From Polytrichum commune (Eukaryota > Streptophyta > Polytrichopsida > Polytrichales > Polytrichaceae): a stretch of DNA of 64,000 nucleotides. The position numbers and the translations under genes are program-made. The stretch spans positions 27,329,501 through 27,393,500 of the forward strand of contig OX485805.1 in NCBI GenBank assembly GCA_950295325.1, written 5' to 3'. Below the pieces are notes generated by a model. The model worked only from the letters and a program-made list of their open reading frames with translations, had not been told where the DNA came from and searched no databases. Of the stretch, positions 1 through 11,500 are shown one piece after another; the stretch's first letter is position 1; each line of letters starts with the position of its first letter.

Positions 1-550
1 TCTTGAAGCTTAGCATAATGAATACTCCGAGTAAAAGGGCTCTAGCCCGAGAGTACATCGTTAGTGAAGGCAATGTTAACACTCAAGAACTGAATGTCGG
101 TTTAGAAAATGGAGTTATATTCTAGGGTTTTGACTCTCTTTATAAGTAGGTTCTTGACATCGAGGATTAGCTGCTCTGCCTTGAAGTTCAAGCGGAAGCA
201 GATGAAACATTTGATGACCTTAAGAAATTGTTTGAATCATTTCAGAGCAAGATCCGAGCGGTCGGCCTCAAAGCCAAACGCAAAAAACTTCAAAACTTAC
301 GCCAAATGACGATTCATGACATGTTCAACTAAGAAATCTTAAACCCTACATTTTTTGCCAAAAAATGCGTACTTAAACGGGTGCGTACTTAAGCGGGAGG
401 TTACTGAATTGTACCTCTATCCTAACGAAGTAATGGGAATACTAATCTTAACATAACATATTATTAGGCCCGAGAAACCTAGGAGACCTACCAAGTAATG
501 TTATAGAGGGGTTGATCACCTACATGTGTTTGTCTAATCAATTATTATTT
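1..550. other. Decayed sequence with a short coding remnant
   Basis: No intact gene is visible. On the plus strand, about 160-330 reads as a short charged peptide ending TIHDMFN just before a TAA. It looks like the C-terminal tail of a lost coding region, perhaps from a transposon, but I do not recognise the family. The rest of the segment is AT-rich and uninformative. Confidence 0.3.
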
Positions 551-3500
551 GATCATTGCCATCACTTCACGGTTTCACAAGAAGGCAACATGTCTATTTC
601 CTACAAGTTTTGTCTTACCAATCGAAGAATAATGTTGACTTAGATGTTGCCACCGATGTGAATTATGGGATTGCTTACTCTTTTTTCAAGTGGGGTTTTT
701 CTCTCATATCAATTGAAATACGAGCTATACCATCACTTCATGGTTTTTCACAAGAAGGTGGTATGTCTATCTCTTACTCTAAAATTTCATGGAGTGGAGC
801 TCCTCATAATCATTTTATGCGTACAACTATGAGATTAGTATTCTCACATCACCGGCATTGTTGGATCAACAATGAATGTTCATATGCAACAAAATACAAA
901 ATAATATTGTTATTACATTCCTCTAGTTGTCGAAGTTCTCATGTAACTTTTGCAAATGAAGTATTGCTTTCTTTACATTTTGATGTCAAGTGCATACAAG
1001 CTCGATGTCTCATGGACCAACATAGGGCTTGAAAGTTGTAATAGACACCTAAAAGGGTTGGATAAAATGTAGCATTCTATGGCTTATGATTTATTCATCT
1101 CAACCTCATCCCACCATATTGACTCCGGGTTTTTGAAGTTAATTATGATGCAAAAGCAACTTCAAAACAAAACAAAACTCTTGTAATATGATTCAGCTTG
1201 CATGCAACCTACCTTTGTTTGACATACCGCACAACTATCAATCTTTGATATGTGAGCACAATCCTCAAGTATATCACATGTAATTTACACAAACTTTGTG
1301 AAGCTATAGCCCCAACATAGATAGCATATGGAAAAGTACAAGGAGAGATCAATTCTAGCGGTCATAAACACACTAGACTTTACATGACCACCCATGCATT
1401 CAAACCTGGGTGGACATAGCAACAAGAATTGATCACTAAGAACTGTAACAAGAATCATGTGACATGATGAAAACAACCAAACTACCCCAACTTAAACAAT
1501 CCCCTCTTATAAGCTATGCTCCATAAGCTATACCCCCCTACTTAAATGTAGGTAGTTTACCCCCAAGGAGACCATATATGCCAAGCATATAACTTCTTGT
1601 CTACACAAATGAGTTTTTCTTTATGCAAGTGTTGAGCATTATTATTATTAAAATTAAAATTTATAGCCTATGGAAGAACATTTGTGTGTACACCAATGCC
1701 CACAATTGAATTCTCGATTTATAGTCCTTTAGTAGGTCTCATGTGGAAACTTTTCATTATTTTGCGGATCATCGACATCTAACTCGTGTCTTATGATAGC
1801 TCCAAAACCATCACCAAATATATGCGTTGCAACATGAGCTTGTTATTTGGAGATATGAAGTGTTCTTCTATGTTACCTAGAGATTTTTACACCTGCAATG
1901 GATGGAGGTCATCCTCAATGCTAAATTGTTTGTTGTGTTGTTTAGAAAAAGGTAGCCCATGATCACCGGAATCTAGAGTATCAAGTTGATTACCTATCCA
2001 TGTTTGCACCTTTGGTTAGTGCCTCTGCGAGGCACATGCCCAAACTAAGAAACGATTTTCAACTTGGAGATAGTTTGTAACATTGCATCTTAATCAGTGT
2101 TGTCTATCACAACAATCTTTGAACGTGGATCAATCCATTGGATAAAGACTTAGGATGCATTTACACTAGAGTCCAAGATCAAAGAAAAAATGGGCAATTC
2201 ATGTACAAGGGGGGGGGGCAACATTGACGGTATTTTAGAAACGACTTGTGATAAAAAAAAATAGGGTATTTAATATTCATTTGAGGTAAAATTTTGAAGA
2301 ATTCTATATAAGATATAAGGGGGGGGGGGTGAATGTTGGAAACCTCTTATAAAACATACCATGCAATTTACATGTGTATTTTTATTATATTTTTATTAAA
2401 AAATGCCTTGAATAAGGGTATCCTAAGTTAAATACTATGTAGGTTCAAGCGGGATGGATGAAAATTACTTTTATCTAGTCTATTTTTGTGAACATTAAGA
2501 GTGTATTTATGGTGAATTATGGTTTGAGGGTTTTGGATGAGCCAAGGGGGTCGGCTGTTTTGACAATGGGTCTTCTCTTCCATGGAGCCTAAGCTCATCT
2601 TCTCTTGTAGTTGTTGGCGTGCTTGGTTTGCCATTCATTACAATCTTGTTGGTGTAATTAATTTCTATTGTGTTTTCTTCTTGCCATGCCACAACAATGC
2701 AATCCCATTATTAAAATGCCAATTCACAATGCACCCCCCTTGGCTAAAAATTAAAGGTTATTTGAGAAAAATAGGGTATTTAATATTGAATGCATTCTAG
2801 ATTTCTAATTACCAATTGGGTAGTCAAAATTTAAGCCCAATAGTTTTCTTCTACTTTAAAGACTCCTAATATTTTAATTCCCAAAGATAATACCCCCCTT
2901 GAAAATAAGTGGTTATTGCATGTGTCTCCAAAAATTTATTATGAGTGCCCCCCCCCATGGGGGGCAATTCTATTGATCAAGAGCAAAAGACAAGACCCAA
3001 GCGACTTACACTAAAGTCAAGGTCCAAGGTATAAGAAATATATTGTTGCTAATGTTGCATAATTTTCAAGCTAAATGTCAGCCATTCCCGCTTAAAAAAC
3101 TCCTTTCATTTTGAGAAATATATCTTGAAGTTTGGGTTGAATCTTGAGTATGAAAGTAAGCTCCAAAGCAATGCTGGTAAGGTATTGCCTTCAAGTCATA
3201 CTAATAGGGTCAAGGTTATGGATATACAAGAACCAATACCATACGCAATGACATGGGTAGATCATTTTCAAAAATTGATTCAATCATGGTACGTGTAGCA
3301 ATAATCGGCAGTTTGACAAAGTATGTATAACATTCCTGATATTGGTGCCAATTCATGAATGTTTTGACATGAGATATGCTCACATGCATTGAAAGTAAAA
3401 TTCATCTAACACAAATATTAAATCATCATCAATAAAACATAGTTAAGTTATGTAGGACCCGTTGTAAGAGAGTCAAAGCTTTGTTTCCAAACTACATGAT

Positions 3501-3890
3501 CCGCAAGCCGATCGACATGTGTTTAGCCAAGCCAACAACAAATCACATACCCTTTTCCGAAACCCACATAACTCGGTGATATGAAACCACACCGCAAATA
3601 ATGGTACGAGAAATCCATCTCGATTGTGAGGACAAAGTGGTAGGACTTTGGAAGCTTTATGGACTCTTAAATACCCACCCACTAGGGTTTATGACATGAA
3701 TTTACCTAATGCCTTGCCCGCAAGTAGAGTCGCCTAAACTTGGACAATTACCAAGTGACATATCCGCATGGCACCTATATTAGAATGCCACATAGGTCCA
3801 AAGGGATCTTTGGGCTCCAAGTTCCTTGGACCCGGAGCCTAATGTAAACCAACCCATTACAAGCGTGGCACCTTGATGACTGCCTAGTTA
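551..3890. other. Non-coding, repeat-derived intergenic DNA
   Basis: No supportable gene. A block starting near 555 (TCACTTCACGGTTTCACAAG) recurs in diverged form near 733, so there is a local direct duplication. The text around a G-tract at 2209 (TTACACTAGAGTCCAAG) recurs loosely near 3007, and ATAGGGTATTTAATATT occurs near 2263 and 2771, which suggests pieces of one repeat family. Short ORFs here (for example 556-1032) have no recognisable domain and biased composition, and I do not call them genes. Confidence 0.5.
2209..2329 (+). repeat. Two long G homopolymers
   Basis: There is a G10 run at 2209-2218 and a G11 run at 2319-2329, followed by a C9 run at 2948-2956 and then ATGGGGGG. Comparable runs occur at 23814-23828, 24947-24960 and 51867-51879. 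Runs this long are uncommon in AT-rich plant DNA, and their exact length may be a sequencing artefact. Confidence 0.8.
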
Positions 3891-3919
3891 TTATCCAGCA
3901 AACGCGAAATAATGTAATC

Positions 3920-3939
3920 CACGTGGCACGTGCCACGTG
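3920..3939. promoter_or_regulatory. Triple overlapping G-box palindrome
   Basis: CACGTG occurs three times at an exact 7-bp spacing, at 3920, 3927 and 3934, and the block is itself nearly palindromic. CACGTG is the G-box bound by plant bZIP and bHLH factors (light, abscisic acid, phytochrome signalling). It lies about 1.6 kb upstream of the Agenet gene start and about 300 bp upstream of a GC-richer leader-like segment, so it plausibly belongs to that gene's promoter. Confidence 0.6.
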
Positions 3940-4212
3940 TCAACCGGTAATTGGAACATTGGCTGATCCCGGGCTGGCTCCTCGCACCTTGGCTTGAGGC
4001 GCTCGTTGCAGAGTCGGAGTACTACATAGTCTCGTCCCACCTTCCGCGGTAGCCTCGGAGGCCTCCTCCGCATTCCTACTTCTCCGCAATCTTCAACACT
4101 TGCACGATGCTATCACATGAAATGAACTTCCTGTAATGGGCACAAACAGGTTGCCGCTGGTGAAACATTTGCCTCCTCGTGCCCACGCGCTCATTTCGTC
4201 TGAAAACGAGCC

Positions 4213-4243
4213 TCTAGGGTTTCGTATTACTCAAACCCTAGTT
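4213..4243. promoter_or_regulatory. Pair of telo-box motifs
   Basis: TAGGGTTT at 4215-4222 and AAACCCTA at 4233-4240 form an inverted pair of telo-boxes. In plants this motif is typical of promoters and 5' leaders of housekeeping and growth genes. The surrounding sequence (4080-4320) is GC-richer than its flanks and looks like a first non-coding exon or core promoter region of the downstream Agenet gene. Confidence 0.5.
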
Positions 4244-4344
4244 TTCGGTTTCGAAGGCTCCGTTGACGCGTTTCAAGCCTGGGAGACACTTGGAATGGGT
4301 TGCCGTATCGGAACGTAACTCGATGAAGTGAGCATGACATTTTT

Positions 4345-4950
4345 TTCCCGATGTTTTTGCAATCAGGTGAAGAGTATTGTGAAATTGGTGTCACGGGTCA
4401 TGGTATATTGGTCGACATGGCTGACGATGGTAGCGAGGGTTCGGGATTATGTTATCAAATGTGTACAAGGGCCTTGTCAAGAGGCACTTATTCTGTTTTG
4501 GAGCTCAATGACCTTCACTTTAGTAAGCAGGGGTGTTTTTTTTTTTGATAGCTTCCTGCAAGCTTTGCTTTCCCTATGTGCGTACAGACGGGTTCTTGTT
4601 ACACAGCATGTGGTTCATGGGTGAGGTTGCTTATACCTCCATTGAGGGTTTGCATAATCTTCTGATATTTTTGCAATCAGGTGAAGAGTTTCGTGAAATT
4701 GGTGTCTTGGGGAATGGTAGTCGATATGGCTGATGATGGTAGGGAGGGTTTGGGTTCTTGTTATCAAATATGTATAAGGACCTTGTTAATGGGCACTAAT
4801 TAGTTTTGGAGCTCAATGGTCTTCATATCAATAAGCAGGGGTGTTTTTTATTGCTTTCTGCAAGTTTAGCTTTTCTTATGTGCATTTAGGTGAGTTTTTG
4901 TTACAGCTATGCGGTGGTTCAAGGGGGAGATGCTTATACCTGCATTGAGG
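4345..4950 (+). repeat. Tandem duplication of a ~314-bp leader segment
   Basis: GCAATCAGGTGAAGAG begins at 4359 and again at 4673. The following roughly 290 bp align almost throughout, including AAGCAGGGGTGTTTTTT and the closing TTATACCTSCATTGAGGGT. The two copies differ by substitutions and small indels, so the duplication is not recent. It sits between the G-box/telo-box region and the ATG at 5579 and is probably part of a transcribed 5' leader or leader intron. Confidence 0.75.
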
Positions 4951-5578
4951 GTGGAACTTTGTTTGCTTTAGCTTTGAAAGTGCACATTCTGGTTCCGTTG
5001 CATGCTGACAGTATGTACGGTACAGCTGGGAATGCTGTCTTAAGAGTTTTTTTAGAACTCTTAGCGTGGGTGAATAACTTGTAAGTTTAAAGGGCAGTAA
5101 CTGGCATTGCTTCCGACAGGAGTTTTTGTTTATAACGAGAAACGGTGGTGATCTTAGGAGGGCGAATGTGGTTGTGCGTGAGTTCTGTTGGGTGGATTTT
5201 ACTCTGAAGTATAATGAAGCAGGCTTGGAGCGCGATGACTTAGTTTATTAATGTGGATGTGCTAGCAGGTCGTATTTCAGCAGCGCAGGGTATCAACAGG
5301 TTTATATGAGCTCTGGACTTGGGTTGCTTAATGGTGGTGAAATGCCCTTGTAATTGCCAAAGAGGAGGGTAAAGTGGGCATCTTATATGTATATGACACG
5401 GGCACCATTTTACTTTATGTCAGCTGGGGCACTGTCCCCCATCCTCTCAGTCTGTTGGACTCTCAGGGGACAGTAGAATTCGAGAGACAAGTGTGGTCAT
5501 GCCGAATTTCGACTAGCTATTGGGGTAAGTTGACGAGGTGCCTCGTGTGAAAGTGGTAGGTTTTGTGAAGGAAGTTTA

Positions 5579-8500
5579 ATGGATTCCTCACGCTCATCAT
5601 CTGACGTGGAGATGAGTAATGACGAGATGGACACCCAGGACGAAGGGGACAGGAGGGACGGCGATGAAGAGATGACGGAAGAAATGACAGACCGGCAGCC
5701 TGATTTCTCTGCTCAAGAAATTGATGTGGAAGTTGAAGAAGTCACAGTAACCGAAGTTGAAGAAGTTACAGAAACGCTGGAAATTGCCATGGTAGAGGAG
5801 AATACAAATGATCAAGAGGATGTTGACTTTCCAGATCCAGGCAGCATTGCAGGTCATAGTTATGCAGAAGGAAAGGAGTTGGAGGCTCTTAAAGAAGAGC
5901 CAGGGTCAGATACCCAACTTATTCCAGAAATAGGTCCAAGCTTGCAGGCAGCGAAAGTAGACATGGACGCATTGAATCCAGCAGGTGCTGATGATGTCAG
6001 TGGTCATATGAATAGAACAGTTGGACGGCAAAGGTCCAAGTTGGCCCGAGGAAGGGATCTGGGGACTACGATTGAGCGGGATGTAACTGAAGTCGTAGCT
6101 GATCTGGAAGTATCGGAAGATGCTGTAGAGGGCGGTGCTTATGTACAGGGATGTAATTCTGGTGACAACGAGGGTGTAGCTCTGAATGGTCACAATGAAA
6201 AGGTTATTGAGGAGAATAGCGATCACTTTCCAACTACACCTGGAAACGAACAAGCCACAAATGACAGGGGGACGGGTGGACACCGTCATTCTGTACCACC
6301 GACTAGGAATGGGGATGCAAACCTAGAGGAAAGCCATTTACATGGAGGTAGAGAAACATCTTTTGGCGTTCAGGGTCATGAAGCAAGTGCATCACATTGC
6401 AATTCTGGGTTGAAAGAGAATACCTCAAGTGGGGATGGACTGGAGCCTAACAGGGAAGGAAGTAGTCCAGATGGCAATGAACACATTGCACCACTTGACT
6501 CTGCACAGATCCCCCCAACTGGTGCCCAGGCGGATCTTGGGTCAGCGTCCACCTCTGTATCTTTATTCACTGATGCAATGCAAGCTCAATTGCGAGCTCA
6601 GATTTATGTGTTGTCAGCCTTGCGGTAAGGGTGCCCGACTAGTTCTCTCATTTTCAGGTTGTGTGTTATAACTTCCAAACTAAAAGATTAAAATTTTGTC
6701 ATCTCTTTCACAAATCTTACAGTTGAATTTCTTATTATCCTTGTAAAGCAGTTGAGTATGTTAGATTGACCGTGATCTTATCTTATCTTGTGAGCATGCA
6801 TTGCAACTAGGAATATCTGATGCTCACTGCAGTCAATATATCACATGTTCAGTAAGTACACTATCCATTAGTACTGATTTATCTGTTGTACCATTGCAGT
6901 AAGGGTAAAAAACCAAGCAAGGGCATTGTGGCGACTGCTTGTCCAAAGAATGTTGAAGGTACACTTCAATACATGCAATTTTGCATTTGTTTCTATTTAG
7001 AGTTCTTGTTGATGCATGCATATGAAGGGAATATGCATGCCGTGGAAAAGTGCATTATCAGTAAGATTCACAGTTTCACACGTGTATCTTGCTTTTCCCG
7101 ATATCATGAGCCGTATTCATGGGCGTTTTGAGCATGTACTTACCTCTGTTGTACACACTAAGAAGCTTGCAAAGAAGTGTTTTGACATCCATGCATTATC
7201 AATAAAGAAAGAAACTCCGAGCACAAATTTGGCCTCACAGATCTAATTATGGAGTGCTGACTTCAGTTGTTTTGTAATTGTTTGTGATGTTCAAGCTTGA
7301 TTGTTGAACTAAGTCTTGATGCAGTGCCACTACTTTATGTCTTCGTTCTGTCTAAACTGGCACAATACCTAGCAGCTGGCAGGTGTGATGTTCATCAGGA
7401 GCTACTCTCTGAATTTCAGCACAGGTCTTTCCATCCGAATTTTCGGACCTCTTTCACTGGGGCACTGAGTCCTCAGGCTTGGCTTTGAGAACTTTGTCCA
7501 AAGTTCTCATCGCAAGACCCCTAGGATGGTATTGCCGCAAGTAATAGAAGGTTTTTGAATACTTCAAAGGAGGCATTGAGTTCTGGCACCTTACAAACTT
7601 GCACTGTCATGTCAGGAAGTGCAGAGCCCCTATTACCTGAAATGGGAAATCTGAAGAATAGTGACACCCAAGCACAACAAAAAGGCACTGGCCCTTCAGG
7701 AGATCTTGGAAGAGCATCTGATGATGCAGTGGCAGTTGAGCCAAACCAGAGTTTGGCACATCAGAACGCCTCTCAGGCTGCTGACAGTCAAATTCAGGAT
7801 GAAACAGATAGGCAGTTGGAATTGGCACAGTCTACAGCGCAAGATGCAATGGCGACTGCTACCTCAGCCCTTGCACAGAGCCATATGGCTTGGGCTCGCA
7901 TCCAATCGCATAATCCTTCAGAAGCAGGAACTACAAGGGAAGCCCAAATAGCTTCTGTAGCTGCCACTGTTGCGGCTGCTGCTTCAGTCGCAAAGGCTGC
8001 TGTTGAGGCAGCCAAAGCTATTGCAGAGATATCCATTGATGCTTTGATGCAAGCTGGAGCTTATGGAGGAACACAGCTTAGGTTAAAGAATGGCCAGGAT
8101 CTATTTCAGGTAGCTTACATCACTTTTGAAACGACGCTTCGCATGGTGTTGGAAGTACGATATAGGAAGATTAACCTTTGAGGCTTATCGCTGGGTGTAG
8201 TAGTGAGAATTTGCATTTATAATGGATGGTGTTTACATGGGTTTGGGTAGGCAACATAGAGAATATTTAGTAACTGGAGCCATGGTAGAGGTGACTTCTT
8301 CATACATTCTTATTGCGTTTCTGACATTCTAATTGCTCATCTTAGCCAAATGCAGAATAAGAATAATTCACGAAAAGTGGTGTGTTGTTAGTATTTTCTA
8401 AAAGGGAAGACAGACGCCTGACACTAACCACATGCAGACTGCAAATGGCAACCAACCTGCTCCACGTGGAAGGCCCAGAAAGAAGCCGGCCTCCAATCAG

Positions 8501-11500
8501 AAAACTGGTATGCTGGATGCTGTTGTACAAGCTGCTGGGATGGCAGCTGAAGCTGCAGCACAGGCAGGGGCAGTCTTGGCCAAAGCAAATCCACTAATGC
8601 AAGCAACTGGAATGGAGGGATTCTGGGCAAAATCAGCTCACGTTGAAGAACCTCATGAAAGGACACAAGGCATTGGATCAAAGAAAGGAAAAGCGTCCAT
8701 TGGTAAGAGAACTGAAGGGACGTTCAAGAGGTTCAAGGGTCAGAGGGGAGCTTCACCTGCTGCAGCATCAACCAAAATCTCCAAGGGTGCAAGTCATAGA
8801 ATGGAGGGTCTTTCTGGAAAAGGCAAACAAACACCAGTTAAAAAGAAGGAAGCAGCTGGAAAGAAGGAAGGATCTGGAAAGAAGCAAGGATCTGGAAAGA
8901 AGGAAGGATCTGGAAAGAAGGAAGGATCTGGAAAGAAGGAAGGATCTGGAAAGAAGGAAGGATCTGGAAAGAAGGAAGGATCTGGAAAGAAGGAAGGATC
9001 TGGAAAGAAGGAAGGATCTGGAAAGAAGGAAGCATCAGGAAAGAAGGAAGCATCAGGAAAGAAGCACGCATCTGGACAGAAGGACACACCTGGAAAGAAG
9101 CAAGTGGGAAGGAAGAGAAAGGTTGCTATCCAGCAGAAGGAAAGTAATGTGTCTTCAGGGAAGCGCAAGAGTGTGGAGGCACGACTAAATGCCAATGAGC
9201 CTCCAGCTTCTACAGACACAAACAACAGATCAGACTCCATGGCATTGGGGTCAGTTGTGGAGGTCCGTATATCTGGTTGAATCTGACACTTGTGAGACTG
9301 CAATGCTTCCAGCTCTTGTTCATAATGATGTATTACTGCATTGAGCATTCCACTTTCTTCTCACAAAATGAGGATTTTATGCAGGTCATGTCTGCAGATG
9401 AAGGTCTGCGAGGTGGCTGGTTTACTGGGAAGGCTTTGAAGGTGACACAGTCAGAAGCTTACGTGATGTATGATGAACTCCTTACAGACGATGGTGGGTT
9501 TGCACTGACTCTCACTCAGATGTACAGAGTTTGGATGATCATGACTAGTAGTGGAAAGTCCTAGTGCTTTTTCTGGTGTTGATCTGCAGGCACAGTACAC
9601 ACTGGATTTCCCATTATCTGGGAATGAACCAAGGTTTTGGCACCTTCCAATTTTCCCAGAATCTTTTGTGTTGTCTTAGGGCCCTTTTACACTAGAGCTC
9701 GAGTTGAGAGCTGGAACTTGCAATTTCTGGGAGTTTGATACTTGGACTTGACAAGCTCAAGTGCAAGAGTCTCATCCAAAGCTCAACTGTTGAGAGCTTG
9801 ATGACAGTTGAGATCTTGACCAATCATCAAGCTCTCAATGGTTTAAGCAAGTGTAAAGTGGCTATGCTCAAAGTGAGATCTTAAGGGGGGAATGATACTA
9901 AACAAAGGAGCATTCATGACAAGCCAAAGAATGCTTGAATGCCCATTGGCTTGGGACCCACAAAATGGAGAGCTTGAACTCATGAAGTAGCATAGGATTT
10001 TGACTGAGAGCTTTGTTGTAGTCATTCCATATGGGTTCCATATGGGTTCCATCAAGGCGCCATCTGAGCATTGTAAGCCTGGTAAAAAGTTCAAGCTCTC
10101 AAGTTGAAAGCTCAAGTGCAATGCGGATTTGAGTGAACAACAGGGCCAATGAGAAGGCTCCTTCCTTTGAGCTCTCAGCCTCTAGGGTAAAGGGGTCCTA
10201 ATCCCATTGGCCCTGCCTGACGCACATTGGATGCAACAGCTTAGCATACAGTGGAAAATTGCATTTACGATTACTTTACCATGATTGGGCAGTTTGGCAT
10301 GTACCCTACTTATCGGTAATACTCAAAAAACACTACAGCTTTTTAGACATTAGATTAGAATGTGATTCTTACATTTATTTCAGACAAAAGTAACCATGTT
10401 TGTCATTAATGGATGGGATCAAGATGATGTGGGCCTTAAAGTGAGAGTTTGTAAACCTAGTGTGCATCAACATTTTTGTATTTCTGTTGCAAGGAGTTGT
10501 TGCTCAATCTTCCTCCTAGTAGAAGCACAACTGCTTTCCTTGTTTGGTGAGAATATTACTTGTAGTTTAAGCTCCAGATTATTATGTTTGGTTCTTTTTG
10601 CAGCTTCTGTGGTCCAGATAATGTGAAGGTAGTTTCTGTCTTGAATTTAGGTAATAGGGCTGTCAGCTCACACATCTATAGATCTTTTATTAGGCTCCCT
10701 GGTGGTTGTACCTAGGTTTACCTTGTTACCTTATTTCCTCTTTGATTGGTCTATTTCAGATTTGTAACTTGCACTAGTCTGTAGAAAGAATCAATTGGTT
10801 TTCCTTAGTCATTACTAATTTGAGTATGCTGTCTGGATGTAGGTGCCTCCAATCTTTGTGAGTGGTTTCCCTATAAGGCACTAGAGAATGGCCCAGGTGC
10901 TAGAAGGCAGGTAAGGCCTGTGCATCCCTACAGCTTGGCTAAAGAAGCTGGTTCCAAAAAACGAAGACGAGTAGCATTGGGTTCTCAAACTTGGAATGAA
11001 GGTGATCGCGTGGATGCCTTTGTCCAGGATGGGTAAGTTTCTCATCTGCATTCTCAGACATATTTAGATAGTGCAGGAATGTGGATTGAAAGTTAGTAGA
11101 GGCCTATTACTCTGCATGGAATCTAGGAAGGTAGAGATGGGATCTTGAATATAAGGGCAGGTCCACTTATTGCAACTCTCCTTAGCTACACCAGATATTT
11201 ATACTGCAGATGAAGGATAATTTATTTGGTTGCATTGATCACCATGAAACTGCACTCGAAGGTCTTCATGTGGTGATTGCAACGTAGCCCGGTATCACAA
11301 GGTTGTGCTTTCTGTTAGCGGTGTAAAGAGTTTTCTTGTTTCACATTATTCAAAGAAGCCTATTTTGTTTTGCCTTACTGAATGATACTATGGTTCACAT
11401 GTTGTATTGACATTTGACACCAGCTGGTGGGAGGGAGTTATAGTGGAGCTAAATGATCTGGATGAAAGCAAAGTCACTGTCTATTTTCCAGGTCAGACAC

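Noticed and set aside
8643-9348. Long ORFs in other frames and on the minus strand over the minisatellite
   Set aside because: They are open only because an 18-bp repeat without stops is open in several frames; the Agenet gene frame has family motifs on both sides.
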